NCBI GenBank assembly: GCA_001931905.2
Contig: MSJI02000459.1
Span: 1-48,031, forward strand
Direction: 5' to 3'
Length of the DNA: 48,031 nucleotides
From: Cladosporium sp. IMV 00045
Taxonomy: Eukaryota; Ascomycota; Dothideomycetes; Cladosporiales; Cladosporiaceae
Shown here: in pieces, positions 10,198 to 21,599 of the stretch
Layout: each line of letters opens with the position of its first letter
Numbering within the stretch: the stretch's first letter is position 1
The notes under the pieces: generated by a model
The model's database searches: none
The model's input: the letters and a program-made list of their open reading frames with translations, nothing else
What the model was told of the DNA's origin: nothing
Made by a program: the position numbers and the translations under genes

Positions 10198-10270
10198 CAA
10201 AGATGATCTGTCCATCATGTTGCAAAGGAGAAAATCAAGTCCAGCCATTGGGTAATGCCCAGCCTTCATC

Positions 10271-13200
10271 ATGCCTCCATACTTTGGATCTTCGCATATT
10301 CCCAAGGAACCAGTCCAAGAGGCCTACCATGAAACGCATATCGAAGATAATCCAGCCTTGGTAGAAGCTTCACCAGCCGAGTTGGAGAGACTAGGTGATA
10401 TTCATCGCCAAACAACTCGAAACTCACATGCAGGATTCGATGAAAAAGACGATTCTCATACGGAGTTTAAAGATTTCCTGCAGGACAACAACCCTGAAGG
10501 CAAATGGTATCCAGCACACCAAGGCGTCTGTTATGATTCACTTTCAGTATTTGGATCTTCCGGGACAAAACGCTCGGCCAAAACTCTCGGGACAGCAATA
10601 TGGAGGACTTTGACCTTTCAAGATGTCTTGGAAAAGGTCATACCTTCTTCTTTGAAGTTACGAACCGCCCAGCCAAAACCCATCCTTTCAGATTTTTCTG
10701 GTGTCGTACGCAGTAGAGAGATGTTGCTGTAAGTCTAACCTGTCTCAAATGCATCACATCGCAGCCTGGATCACTAATGGATCGACAGTGTACTTGGTAA
10801 TCCAGGCTCAGGCTGCTCAACGTTCTTGCGCACCATCGGCAACGACCACTCATCTTTCGAATCCGTGCAAGGCTACCTGCGATTCTCAGGCCTCTCACCA
10901 AGCGATGTTCGACGAAGATATCGCGGAGAGGTTACATACGTACCTGAAGACGACATGCACTTTCCCACATTGACAGTGAGACAGACCTTGGAATTTGCGT
11001 TGCGCAGCAAGATGCCCAAGCGCTACCACGGGGACATCCCGGCTTTCCTTGACGTCTACGGCAAGTCATTTGGGATGAGCCACGTTATGGATACCATGGT
11101 CGGTAACGAGTACATTCGTGGCATCTCAGGCGGCGAGAAAAAGCGAGTGTCTATCATGGAGTCACTTGCTGTGGATTCGGCAGTGGTTGCCTGGGATAAC
11201 TCGACTCGCGGTTTGGACGCAGCTTCAGCGGTCAAGTACGCCCAAAGCTTGAGGATTCTGACTGACGTTACGGGCAAAGCCACCGTGGTCACGATTTATC
11301 AAGCGTCCGACGAAGTCTTCAACTTGATGGACAAGGTGATGCTCATCGACGAGGGCAAGATGCTTTATCAAGGGCCAGGCAATGAGGCCAAGCCCTACTT
11401 CGAACGCCTGGGTTACCTCTGTGATGAACGCCAGAGAATCTCAGACTTTCTCACGAGTGTCACGTCTCCAACTCAGCGCCGTTTCCGCGAAGGTTATGAA
11501 CAATCTGCGCCAAAGGGTGCAGCTGAACTGGAGAAAGCTTTCAAGAGCAGTACATATCACACCAACGTAATGCAAGAGGTTTCTGCGTTTCGCGGCGAAC
11601 AAGGACCTGGATTACCCAACAAAGAAGACAGGAACAACCCGTTCGAGTCTTCACAAGCAGTCAAAAAGTCGCGCTATGAGCCAGCAAGTTCATCGTACAA
11701 CACTTCGATCGGGAATCAGCTGCGCATCTGCTTACTTCGGGAGTGGTGGCAGTTGCGCCAGCACATGTCACCTCTGTACATTCGAATGATCAGCATCGTA
11801 GTCAACGCTTTCCTGATTGGATCGATGTTCTACAACCAACCTCGCAACACTGACGGCATGTACTCGCGTGGAGGCTTCATCTTTTACTCAGTCATCACGA
11901 CTGGCTGGATCCAACTAGCAGAGCTTGAGGGAGCGATGGAAGGCCGTCTGGTGATAGCTCGACACAAAACGCAAGCAATGGTACGACCGAGCCTTGTCGG
12001 TCTTGCGAAAGTTGTGTTTGACCTGGCAATTATCTTGGTCGAAGTCGTGCTTTTCACAATTGTGACCTACTTCCTGGGTGGAATGCGGCGAGAGGTATGT
12101 GCGTCTTTGCGAAGTTACGAAGATCTGACAAGCTGACGATTTATGAACCCCCAGGCTGATGCGTTTTTCATATTCCTCCTAGTTCTCTATCTGGAGACCG
12201 TCTGTTTCACACAGATGTATCGTCTATTCGCAGCGGCATCCTCTTCTTTCGAGCTCGCCTTACGCTACTGCGGTGTGATGCTACTCGCCTGCATCCTCTT
12301 CGGAGGTTACCTCTATCCACTTAGCAAACTTTTCGAGGACGTGCCATGGGTCGCATGGATTGCAGTATGTGTCTCATCTCAAGTACGCTCATGGACCACG
12401 ACTAACAGAGTCCCAGTACCTTACTCCTGTCATCTATGGCTTCGAAGCGATCGTCGTCACAGAATTCGGGGACATGGCCTTTGACTGCGTCGACAGCGCG
12501 ATAGTACCAAGTGGACCTGCATACCAGGACACAGCCCTGCAGACATGTGCCTATGCGGGTGCACAGCCTGGCCAAGCATTCATCAACGGAGCGGACTACT
12601 ACAATTCGTACTACGGGTTCAACAGCAATCATTTGTGGAGGAACATTGGCATCATCATCGGCATGACGCTGGCCTATGCTTTGTTGTCATTGTTCTTGCT
12701 AGAAGTTTCCGAATGGAGTTCTGGAGCCGCGTCCGGAGTCAAGTTCAGTAAGAGTCGGCCATCGCTCAACAATAAGACTGACATAGAAGCCGGCCCCGCG
12801 ACAGCGAAGAACTCAACGCTTGATGACACCGAGAGTCAGGAGGCCCAGCAAGAAGCAGTCAAGGGAACCACATCCATCTTCACCTGGAAAAATCTCTCTT
12901 ACGATGTCCCGGTCGGTGGCTCGCAACGACGGCTACTTGACGAGGTCTCTGGGTACTGCAAGCCTGGAGAGATGACAGCACTAGTAGGGTGCTCGGGAGC
13001 AGGAAAATCCACACGTGAGTTAATCAGACAAAGCGGACGAGATCAATCCCGGCTGACATTTGCCCAGTTCTGACCGCACTTTCACAACGCCAAAAGTCTG
13101 GAACTGTCCATGGCGAGCTGAGAGCAGATGGACAGGAGCTGAGCCCGGCATTCCGAAGACAAATAGGCTTTTGCACCCAAAGCGACATTCATGACGATAC

Positions 13201-15062
13201 CAGCACGATACGCGAGGCCTTTCTTTTCTCTGCGCGGCTGAGACAAGATCAGGCGGTTCCAGATGCAGAGAAAGTGAAGTATGCTGATAGCGTCCTGGAC
13301 TTGCTTGGCCTTCGGGAATATGCAGATGCTCTCATCGGATCTCTCAGCCTTGAATTGAAGAGAAAGACCTCGATAGGGGTTGAGCTTTGCGCGAAGCCAA
13401 CGCTACTGATGTTCCTGGACGAGCCGACCAGTGTAAGAGCAACTATACAGAATTATCGAATTTGCATAGAGCTAACACTATTCAGGGCCTGGACAGCAAG
13501 GGTGCTCTGAGCATTGTCCGACTACTGCGCAAATTGGCAGATGGTGGCCAGGCAATTGTTTGCACGATCCACCAAGCTTCTCATCAGCAGATCGAATTGG
13601 TAAGACTGATATGTACCATTCCATATACTCGAAAGCTGACCCCAGCCACAGTTTGATCGTATCTTGGCTTTGCAACGTGGAGGTAAGGTGTTTTACAACG
13701 GCCCTGTTGGCGCTTCTGGCAAAGCAGTGTTCGACTATTTCGAGGAACATGGCTGCGAAGCAGAACCAGGAGCCAACGTTGCCGACTTCATCATTGAGGT
13801 TGGCACTGGCGGAATCGTACCCACACAGGGCGATGAGCCGAACTGGTCACGCACCTGGGCCGAATCTGCCGGAGCCCGAGAGGTGTCGGAATGCATTGAG
13901 AATGTCTACTCCAGCAAAGCTTCTCCTGCACTTGACGAAGATCTGCAGCAATACTCTTCGTCTACCACCGAGCAGATTCGACTTCTAACCGTGCGAAACC
14001 TGAACCAATTCTGGCGACTACCGGAATACCAATACGCGAGACTCTACGCCTGCTTCGTGCACGCACTCTTCAACGGACTGACCTATCTCCAACTCGGCAA
14101 CAGCGAGCAAGACCTTCAATCGATGGCCTTCTCGCTATTCCTGATCCTCATGCTCGTCCCCGAGTTCATCAACGGCATCTCAATGCGGTTCATTGCTAAC
14201 CGGAACATATGGCTAGAGAAAGAATTCCCCAGCAGGACTTACGGCGGCGTTGCCTTCGCGAGCTCCCAGATCTTGGCGGAGTTGCCGTTTACTTTTGTTG
14301 GCGCGGTGGTCTTCTTTATCGTCTTTTACTTCATGGTCGGACTGCCGTTGGGCGTTCAGGGTGGGTACACGTTGTTGATGACCTTGTTCTTCCACCTGTT
14401 CGCGACGTCTTGGGGTCAGTGGATTGCTGCTCTCAGGTGAGTTATACCCCGTGCGGTTGTGAGAACACCAGTTTCTTTACGCGAGCTGACATCAATTACA
14501 GCCCCGACGCCATGGTTGCGGCAAACCTCATGCCCTTCTTCATCATCCTTTGCGAGCTCTTCAACGGGATCTTACAGCCTCCGCATCAAATGCCCGTCTT
14601 TTGGGAATACACCATGTATTACATCACGCCCTTCACTTACTGGATCGGAGGCACGATGGCCATGGTGCTCGACGGACGACCTGTTGTGTGCGATGTCGAT
14701 GAGCTGGTTTACTTCGAGTTGCCATCGAACACGACATGTGGTGCATTCGCAGAGCCGTTTCTTCAAAGCGCATCGGGCTACATTTCCAACCCCGATGAAA
14801 GCCGGGTTGGAGAGATGTGTGGCTATTGCCAGTACGCATCAGGAGAAGACGTAAGTTTGGTACTATCAATTTTTTCAGAACTTGAGACTGACATTGAATT
14901 CTTTGGCAGTTCCTGGGAAAATACGGCCTGTCTGGCTCGTCAATTTGGCGCAATTTTGGCATTTTCTTGGGCTTCGTCGTCGCTAATTATGTTCTGGTGT
15001 TTGTTTTTGTTTATTGGCGGACGCCCAAGGGTGGGAAGCGAGTTACCAGTTCGAAGGCATAG
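10271..15062 (+). CDS. PDR-type (ABCG) full-size ABC multidrug transporter
   Basis: Nine exons (10271-10728, 10789-12094, 12155-12364, 12417-13014, 13068-13432, 13486-13599, 13652-14436, 14502-14850, 14910-15062) sum to 4338 nt, giving 1445 residues, the normal size for PDR pumps. All eight introns are 52-65 bp with GT-AG ends. Order is NBD1-TMD1-NBD2-TMD2. NBD1 has the Cys-variant Walker [10 protein letters not shown] (about 156-164), signature GISGGEKKR (about 264) and Walker B with DN rather than DE (VVAWDN, about 284). NBD2 has a canonical Walker [10 protein letters not shown] (about 849-857), a degenerate signature LSLELKRKT (about 945) and Walker B FLDEPTSGLDS. This asymmetry is typical of fungal PDR proteins, in which one ATP site is non-catalytic. 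TMD2 ends with VFVYWRTPK. Such proteins sit in the plasma membrane and export lipophilic compounds at ATP cost. Substrates are not predictable. Confidence 0.92.
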
Positions 15063-15526
15063 ATCGCGAAATATAGACTGCCACTGTTTGATCACGTCTG
15101 GTACGCTCGACGTGATCAGCCCTATGCTGAATCCCAAGATCCACCCATCGATATCACGGATCGACTACCGGGTTGGCAGACGACACGATCTTCGTTAGCT
15201 CGAGTAGGCAGATGAAGGCGACCCACAAGACTCGCAGCGCTTGCCCGCACAATTCGCCCAGCCGGTCGCTGGCGTCACCCCAGCCCGCCCACGCCTGCCC
15301 TTTACCTGCTCGCCGATCGCCATGTGCCAGATGAAGCTTGATAGAGAATAGATCTTGCCCCTAGTGTGCGCCATGCTCTCCTCAACGGGTAAACACTGCA
15401 CTTCGGTGCGTGCAGACACTACTCGTCCCGTCACACTCATGAAGATTCTCCAGCAGCGAACATCCTCCCCACGAGCATGCCATATATTCGAGGCCCTTCT
15501 CCCCTTAGCATCAACAACAACACAGC
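15063..15526. other. Intergenic region, ABC transporter 3' end and PH-protein promoter
   Basis: This 464-bp stretch carries the ABC gene 3' flank and the upstream region of the next plus-strand gene. I see no additional gene, repeat or clear core promoter motif. Confidence 0.35.
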
Positions 15527-18500
15527 ATGAATCGTCTTCCCGCCGACTCGTATACGGCCCGCCGTCTTGAGCATGCTACCCCGGACCATCTGCACCATAC
15601 CAGCAAGCGAACTTTCATCGGGCCCATCCCCGAGGGTTGGCTGAAGAGCCATAGGAAGCAGTGGTATAAGAAGTATCTGCCCATCGGAGGTGATAGCAGG
15701 CAGAATACCTTCATCGCCGCCCAGCCGGTCGTACAGGCGCCTGCGCCGCAGAGTGAGAGTGGATCGAGCGGTGCAGCTGTAAGAACGGGATCGGAAAATC
15801 AGCAGATACAACAGTCACCGACGACAGCAAGCGATGAGAGAGGGGTAGATCATGGAAGCGACACTGCGCAAGACGCGGCACATGCAAGCAATGCGCAACC
15901 AAAAGAGCAAGGTGGAAATGCCCAGGCAGAGGTACAATCGCCGATTATCCCGCAGCAAGTCACGCCCAGGTTCTCTTCGCAATCCGCCCTGGACAATAAC
16001 AACGAGCAGTCGACCACTTCTCTACTGCCCAGCCGGCAGAGCGGGGAGCGGGAGAACGCTGAACATCCTCGCTCACTCAACCGAACATCCACTCGCCGAG
16101 AGAGTAATGCTCTCGAGTCCCAACCCAGTAGAGGACTGCTCTTTGACCGCGCGCGCAGAACTGTGCCTCGCGTCCAGTTCAGCGAACCTTCGCGTCTTCA
16201 GATCCGCGCCAGAGCGCAGAAGCTCGCTGCTAAAGGCCGCTTGAGGGGGAGTAAGATCAAAGATGGCGAGGTCATCAAGATGGACAAGATGCTCGTGCGG
16301 ATCGACATCACACAGCAGCAGCTGCCAGAGCAGTTCGACGAGCGGGTCAGCCAAGGCGTCGAAACGAAGTCACTAGACAAATGGCGCGAGTTCATGGTGG
16401 TATGCAGGAAGCACAGCGAGGACGACGCGACGGCTGTGCTGCAGCTGTACCAAACTAGGGTGATTGACATGTCGGAGCGTGGCAAGGTCAAGAAAAAGCC
16501 CAAAGCGCAGATCCTCCTGAGCGCGAGACACGCGAGAGTCTCCCTCTTCTCCTCCCTCGACAAGACCTTGTGTGTCTGGTCTAGCCAGAATGCGCGCACG
16601 ACCATCTACTACCTTCGAGCGACTACTGCTTCGACTTCGGTGGAGTGGTACACTTTCCTCACGAGTATCATGGGCTGGAAACGAGCGCAGACCCTCACGG
16701 TTCACGTGCCAGACCTTAGTGTGAGTCTGCGACTGGATGATCCGTTCGAAGCGCTCGACAATGCGCAGTTGCAGGTCGCCGAGCAAGATGCCAACGGTAA
16801 AGGCCAGCTCGTCCAGTCTGCAACGGACGAATGCGGCGCAGCTGGCGCGATCGTTTCGCGCTGCCTGGTAATGCTCAAGGACTCAGCGGACTGGGAAGAC
16901 GTGCTGAAAGCTTGGGCGAAGACCGGACGCGTCGGCCTGGCTTGGAAAAGGTACGACCGCCTTGAGTGGGTGCATGGTGCTGCTGAAGAGAAGATGTATG
17001 GATCAATTGCCATGCAGAAGACACATGACCTGGAGCTGCGACCTAAAGACCACTATCCGCTCACTGTGAGGCCACGTGGAGAGGCTCAGAGCATCGAGGA
17101 ACCGACTCCAGTTGAGGGCTTCTTGGTTAGGTTGACTAGCCAGCAGGGACAAGATCGCAGGATGGGTAAGATGCTCTTCAAGAGGCTCTACTTCTCTACG
17201 ATGGACAACTTTCTCCTATTCCTCAGACCTGCGAGGGCAACACCACCGCCACCTCCAAAGATGCACTCATACGGCGACAACAACGTCCCAACCTCGGAGC
17301 AGATCGCTAAGGATGTGCCTCTCACCTTCGAAATTGATCCCTACCCGGTCAAGGATGGTCAGCTATCCTGGCTGAAGGAAGGTGATCTACCTCCACACGA
17401 GGTCCAACAGCACGACCAAGATGCCTCGCTTGAGGCACAGAGGAATGTCGACATGTTGCTCGCCTCTGATGGCTTCATCAACCTGTGCGACGTCACCAAA
17501 GTAAGAGCAATGCGCAAGGGCGCGACCCCAGCAGATGCAAATATCGACAACGGTGAAGATGTTGATTTCAACGTGCACGGAAACGATGGCAACGACGACG
17601 ACCTCGCCGATGACGGCTCCACAACCGAAGTGGACGAAGACCGCATCTTCGAACTTGTCATGAAAAACGGCCTCATCGTCCGCCTGCAAGCCTATAACAA
17701 AGCCGCCCGCAAGGAATGGATGACACGCATCCGCGCCCTCGTCAAATACTGGACCAAACGCTCCAAAGCGGACATGGACCTGTACAAACTGGTGCGGGAG
17801 CAGAACCTCCAAAGCCTCAACATCGACGAGCGCGCCGAAGCGGTCGTCGGCCAATTCGCGTACAAATGGGAAGTGTCGCAGTCCTACGCCTCCCCCATCC
17901 TCTACAACCTGTGCGGCATCGCCGACTGCCGCGCCATCCACCTGTCGGGCTTACTCTTCCGCAAACCCCGGCGCCACGGCACCTTCACGCGCTGCCACGT
18001 CATCCTCTCCCACGGCCACATGCTCGTGTACCAGGACACGCTGCGCAAGACGTCGGGCGCGAAGCTCGTGCACATCCACCACGAGCGCATCGCGTCCATC
18101 GACCTGCGCGGCTGCTACGTCTACTCAGGTCTCCTGACGGAGAACGACCTGCTGTACCAGAACCGCACGTTCGACAGCAACACGCCGGGCCACAGCGCGC
18201 TGCCCAAAATGTACCTGGAAGACGGGTGGACGTCCACGGACGAGGACGCCATGACCACGTTCGTCATCTGGCACAGCAAGAGCAAGTCCTGGTTCCGCAG
18301 CTCGCAGCGCATGGACGACGCTAAGGACTCGCGGAAGAAGGCTGAGAGGAGCGGTGGTGCTGGTGATTCTGGTGGTGGCGGGAAAAAGAGGGCCAAGTTC
18401 ACGAGAGTCAGCCAGCTGGGCGCTACGGGGCGGAGTGTCGTTTTCAAGGCGAGGAGTCGCGCCGAGAGGGATCATTGGGTATTGGGGATTAATAATGAGA

Positions 18501-18604
18501 TTGAAAGGTTGGTTGCTAAGGGGGCGGGGGATGGGGAGGAGGTCAGGTTGGTGAAGGAGGAGGGGGCGAGGGTGGAGGAAGAGGAGGTGGAGGATGATGC
18601 GTGA
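15527..18604 (+). CDS. Spo71-like PH-domain protein
   Basis: A single uninterrupted frame encodes 1025 residues. Residues 29-50 (TFIGPIPEGWLKSHRKQWYK core) match the short N-terminal domain of the Spo71 sporulation-protein family (Spo7_2_N). A Gln/Ser-rich low-complexity region follows to about residue 190. After it come blocks typical of pleckstrin-homology domains: MVVCRKHSEDDATAVLQLYQ and LLSARHARVSLFSS around 285-345, then VEGFLVRLTSQQGQDRRMGK with MLFKRLYFSTMDNFLLFL around 530-570, and LSGLLFRKPRRHGTFTRCHV with GHMLVYQDTL around 805-835. The last PH block closes at ERDHWVLGINNEIERL. In budding yeast Spo71 helps recruit Vps13 to the prospore membrane and supports membrane extension; filamentous fungi keep homologues of less clear role. 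The C terminus is very acidic. The gene converges on the gamma-tubulin complex gene at 18909. Confidence 0.8.
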   Translation: MNRLPADSYTARRLEHATPDHLHHTSKRTFIGPIPEGWLKSHRKQWYKKYLPIGGDSRQNTFIAAQPVVQAPAPQSESGSSGAAVRTGSENQQIQQSPTTASDERGVDHGSDTAQDAAHASNAQPKEQGGNAQAEVQSPIIPQQVTPRFSSQSALDNNNEQSTTSLLPSRQSGERENAEHPRSLNRTSTRRESNALESQPSRGLLFDRARRTVPRVQFSEPSRLQIRARAQKLAAKGRLRGSKIKDGEVIKMDKMLVRIDITQQQLPEQFDERVSQGVETKSLDKWREFMVVCRKHSEDDATAVLQLYQTRVIDMSERGKVKKKPKAQILLSARHARVSLFSSLDKTLCVWSSQNARTTIYYLRATTASTSVEWYTFLTSIMGWKRAQTLTVHVPDLSVSLRLDDPFEALDNAQLQVAEQDANGKGQLVQSATDECGAAGAIVSRCLVMLKDSADWEDVLKAWAKTGRVGLAWKRYDRLEWVHGAAEEKMYGSIAMQKTHDLELRPKDHYPLTVRPRGEAQSIEEPTPVEGFLVRLTSQQGQDRRMGKMLFKRLYFSTMDNFLLFLRPARATPPPPPKMHSYGDNNVPTSEQIAKDVPLTFEIDPYPVKDGQLSWLKEGDLPPHEVQQHDQDASLEAQRNVDMLLASDGFINLCDVTKVRAMRKGATPADANIDNGEDVDFNVHGNDGNDDDLADDGSTTEVDEDRIFELVMKNGLIVRLQAYNKAARKEWMTRIRALVKYWTKRSKADMDLYKLVREQNLQSLNIDERAEAVVGQFAYKWEVSQSYASPILYNLCGIADCRAIHLSGLLFRKPRRHGTFTRCHVILSHGHMLVYQDTLRKTSGAKLVHIHHERIASIDLRGCYVYSGLLTENDLLYQNRTFDSNTPGHSALPKMYLEDGWTSTDEDAMTTFVIWHSKSKSWFRSSQRMDDAKDSRKKAERSGGAGDSGGGGKKRAKFTRVSQLGATGRSVVFKARSRAERDHWVLGINNEIERLVAKGAGDGEEVRLVKEEGARVEEEEVEDDA

Positions 18605-18908
18605 GGGTGTGTATTTTTCTTTTCACTGGTGTTTACTTGAAAGTCTGGTTTTCCTTGATTTCGGCATCGAACTCCCTGACGGGTTCGCCATCGCAGTGGG
18701 AGCATGTCCTCTTTTTTCTTTTCTTTTCTTTTTTTTTTTCTTCTTTCTTCTGCATCGGCGTTTGTACCACATAGATACCCGGCATGGCGGAGGAAGTAAT
18801 AATGTCTCATAGCATACGACGCAAAAGCCTGCGCACTGTACACAGAATGCGGAAATAAGAATCCATCAAACCAGCAAAGCTTCCCACAATCTCATCATCC
18901 GCTCACCA
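18605..18908. other. Intergenic region between two convergent genes
   Basis: The 304 bp between the stop codons of the Spo71-like gene and the gamma-tubulin complex gene hold the pyrimidine tract and presumably both 3' ends. No gene is apparent. Confidence 0.4.
18710..18752 (+). repeat. Pyrimidine-rich tract
   Basis: A T-dominated tract with regularly spaced C residues (CTTTT-type units) lies in the short region between two convergent genes, about 110 bp past the PH-protein stop. It is probably 3'-UTR or low-complexity spacer sequence. Confidence 0.7.
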
Positions 18909-21599
18909 CTAATCCCCATTTCCACCACCGCCCTTCCCATCTTTCACTCCCCAACTCAGCCTCTCCATCAACAACCCCGCCGCCTCCCCCTCACTCATCG
19001 AACCCCCATTCACATCCCTCCCCACCCTCCCCGCCAACCCCTCAAGCAACCCCCCAAATTCCTTACACAACCCATCAAACCTCCCTTCCTGCTCAACCAG
19101 CCCCACTTCCCCCTCCAAACCACGCACAGCCTGCGCGGAAACCCTCACAACCAAGCCCGAAATCTGCTCGACCACGGCCCGGACCCGGTCGTGTTTGCGG
19201 CGCAGGAACATTTTGCTGCGGATCTCGTCGAGGCATGCCGTGTGCAGGTGCGTGAGAGTGGGGAGGTCTGCGGGATTGTTGTTGGAAGATAGGGAAGGGT
19301 CCAGGGCGTTGAGGTTCGACGTGAAGTCAGCCCAGGCTTGCGAGATGACGGTGTCTGTGAAGTGGGAGAAGAGGGTTGTGGAGAAATGGCGGGCTTTCCA
19401 CGCGAAGCGGTGCAGGTTCGTGATCGTGCTGGAGGGGTGGGGTGGTTTGTTCTTGCTGCATAGACGCGCTGAGGCGTGCAGGACGCGCACGTGCATGAGG
19501 AGCGTGCGGAAGATGCTATCGTAGTGTTGCGTTATGGACGGGGGGAAGATGTCGGCCAGGGGCGCGGGAGGCGTGTATTGCAGGCGGAGGAAGTCGAGGG
19601 CGTAGATGGATGTCGGGTCCATGACGCGGTCGATTTCGGCGTCGGTCAACTCGCGGATGGCGAAGCTTAGGCCGCCTGGGAGTTGGGGGTCTTCTTGTGT
19701 TTGTGGCGTGTAGGAGTCGGTGAGGACGTCGAGGAGGGTTAATCGCAGCTCGGAGCTGGCGGGCGGCCAGCGCTGGCTTTCTCTGCTTCCTAGGCGAAGA
19801 CCCATGGTTTCGCTGGTTGGTATGTTTCCGCGTTTTCGTTCGGCGGATTGGACGTCGTCGCTGAATAATGCAGTGGTGAGGCGGGTCACGAAATCGCCGT
19901 TGCCGAAGAGATGATATGAGCGGTGGAGTTCGAGATGCGCGCGGAGGTTGTAGGTCCGGAATATGTAGCCCATCACTGCATTGTTGACCAAGGCTGCTTG
20001 GACGTCTATGAAAGGTTTGAGGGGCGTTAATATGCTGTCGTCGATGTGGTTGATTCCAGACGCCAGGTGATCTGTCGTGCCTTCGAGTGCAGTTCTCAAT
20101 GCATTTTCAAAGCCATTGTAGACGGCCGATGCCATCTCAAGATCTTGATCCTGAGGGAGTTCCGATTCATCAAATGCCGGAAGAGCAAATGGATCTTCGC
20201 CCTCGTTACGTAGAGGGGCGCTGCCTTCCAGCGGCTCTGAAATCGTTGGATGTTGAGATTGTAGGCCATCTTGATAGCGATCCACCGCCTCTGACATATC
20301 AAGTTTGTACTTCTCCGCAACTTGGGCAACATGATCGGACCGTGGCGCCTGTGATGACTCCAACAAGTGAAGGCCAAGAAACGTCCCATCGTTTCTCGCC
20401 AGAGGATGATCGGGGACATGCTGCCGTAGAAGCCCAATACTGCGTCTCACACTGGAGATGGTCCGAATGTCTTCTGGAACAAGGAATCCCGCTTTGGCGG
20501 ACGGGTCAGAAACGTCGGCCGGGTCTCCAAGAGCTGAGTCCTGCCCACGAGCATGCAGACCAGGCAGCAAGCCCACGTCTTCCGCCAGCCGTTGCAGCCA
20601 AGGCATGCTTACTTGCGCCAACATTTCCCGCATGACATTCGAAAGAAAGTGGCCACTCTCCACCAAGCAAGTGACTTCATCTGACAGTGCAGATATGACC
20701 TCTTCGTCCGTGGCGAGACGTGCCAAGCTCCTGGCACTTTTGCAGAGGTACATCAGAATGGGAGATGGCTTTTCGATCAGCTGTTGCAGCTGTAGCAAAG
20801 ATCGAACGAGTGGGATTCGCTCGCAGATGTGACGTTCGAATTGGTCAAGCACGGCGTTGATGGACCGCTTCAAGGCCACGAGCGCCGTGCAATCTCGCGA
20901 GCCTGTGCGGGTCACAAAAGCATTGAGTTCTCGGAAGGCATTGCCAGTCTGAATGAATGCCACCGCAAGGCTTTGCGAGCTGGAAAGACTGGCTCCAGAG
21001 AGGGCGACCTGCTTCAATGTTTGGGTGAAAGATTTCTTGGTCGGGTCCCATTGGAAGAATGTAGATGACCGGCCTAGTACGAGACTGCAGCATGCTCGCA
21101 GTACAACATCATGGGCAAGGACTCCGGCGGATTCCTCGTAGTGGCGGATGGCAGCGTCAAAGGCTAGATCGCCTGCTTCTGAAAGGTAGCGTGTGCTTGG
21201 CGACTGCTGTCCTTGCAACTGAAAGGCCTCCCAGGTGTGAAGATGAGGTCCAGCATCAAGCGGAGCAGGATCTCTGCCGAAGTCCCAGACATCATCTTCT
21301 CCAATTCCTGACGGCTGATCTGGTGTGAAAGCTCCAATCACTTGCTCCGGCTGCGCATCATCCGTCACGCCTGGCTCAAGAGAAGCATCGAGAGAAACAT
21401 CCTCCAATGGCGGAAGGCCAAAGTCGTCCGCCAACCCGTCGAAAAGGGTCTCCTGTGCCTGTGACTGCGGAAGCTCCAGCGATGATTTATCGTCTAAGCG
21501 CAAGCCGTCGAAGATGCTGCCCTGATACCCGCCGTTTACGGTGAAAATTGAAGGACGCCATAGCTCTTCCGAGCGGAACGTTCTGAAGTCTTCCTCCAT
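18909..21599 (-). CDS. Gamma-tubulin complex component (Spc97/Spc98 family), GCP6/Alp16-like
   Basis: An intronless frame encodes 896 residues. The C-terminal half has the hallmarks of the GCP family: LRAHLELHRSYHLFGNGDFV (ring-complex GRIP2 start, about residues 540-560), ALDFLRLQYTPPAPLADIF (about 672-690), and FRTLLMHVRVLHASARL with RFAWKARHFSTTLFSHFTDT (about 705-765). The N-terminal half contains a GRIP1-like region from about residue 155 (VVLRACCSLVLGRSSTFFQW). The first 60 residues carry two FDGL motifs and an acidic stretch common in fungal GCP6 proteins. These proteins join GCP2/GCP3 in gamma-tubulin ring complexes at spindle pole bodies to nucleate microtubules. Assignment to GCP6 rather than GCP4 or GCP5 rests on the N terminus and is tentative. 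The final 40 residues are Gly-rich. Confidence 0.8.
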   Translation of the reverse strand: MEEDFRTFRSEELWRPSIFTVNGGYQGSIFDGLRLDDKSSLELPQSQAQETLFDGLADDFGLPPLEDVSLDASLEPGVTDDAQPEQVIGAFTPDQPSGIGEDDVWDFGRDPAPLDAGPHLHTWEAFQLQGQQSPSTRYLSEAGDLAFDAAIRHYEESAGVLAHDVVLRACCSLVLGRSSTFFQWDPTKKSFTQTLKQVALSGASLSSSQSLAVAFIQTGNAFRELNAFVTRTGSRDCTALVALKRSINAVLDQFERHICERIPLVRSLLQLQQLIEKPSPILMYLCKSARSLARLATDEEVISALSDEVTCLVESGHFLSNVMREMLAQVSMPWLQRLAEDVGLLPGLHARGQDSALGDPADVSDPSAKAGFLVPEDIRTISSVRRSIGLLRQHVPDHPLARNDGTFLGLHLLESSQAPRSDHVAQVAEKYKLDMSEAVDRYQDGLQSQHPTISEPLEGSAPLRNEGEDPFALPAFDESELPQDQDLEMASAVYNGFENALRTALEGTTDHLASGINHIDDSILTPLKPFIDVQAALVNNAVMGYIFRTYNLRAHLELHRSYHLFGNGDFVTRLTTALFSDDVQSAERKRGNIPTSETMGLRLGSRESQRWPPASSELRLTLLDVLTDSYTPQTQEDPQLPGGLSFAIRELTDAEIDRVMDPTSIYALDFLRLQYTPPAPLADIFPPSITQHYDSIFRTLLMHVRVLHASARLCSKNKPPHPSSTITNLHRFAWKARHFSTTLFSHFTDTVISQAWADFTSNLNALDPSLSSNNNPADLPTLTHLHTACLDEIRSKMFLRRKHDRVRAVVEQISGLVVRVSAQAVRGLEGEVGLVEQEGRFDGLCKEFGGLLEGLAGRVGRDVNGGSMSEGEAAGLLMERLSWGVKDGKGGGGNGD

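Larger units (their letters stand above)
9572..10270. promoter_or_regulatory. Shared divergent promoter, Cad transporter / PDR ABC transporter
   Basis: This 699-bp region separates two efflux-type genes transcribed in opposite directions. It contains a TATA box for the ABC gene and a CCGCGG palindrome nearer to the Cad gene (separate entries). No other coding sequence is apparent. Confidence 0.5.

Noticed and set aside
10271..15062. Degenerate nucleotide-binding motifs as evidence of an inactive ABC transporter
   Set aside because: Cys in the first Walker A, DN in the first Walker B and the altered second signature are normal for fungal PDR pumps.
17387..17941. 184-codon minus-strand frame opposite the Spo71-like gene
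   Set aside because: Antisense to conserved PH-domain coding sequence, low-complexity Val/Asp/Gly composition, no family resemblance.
17716..18324. 202-codon plus-strand frame, Pro/Arg/His-rich
   Set aside because: It lies fully inside the Spo71-like gene in another frame, in a stretch with extreme GC third positions; composition is that of a shadow frame.
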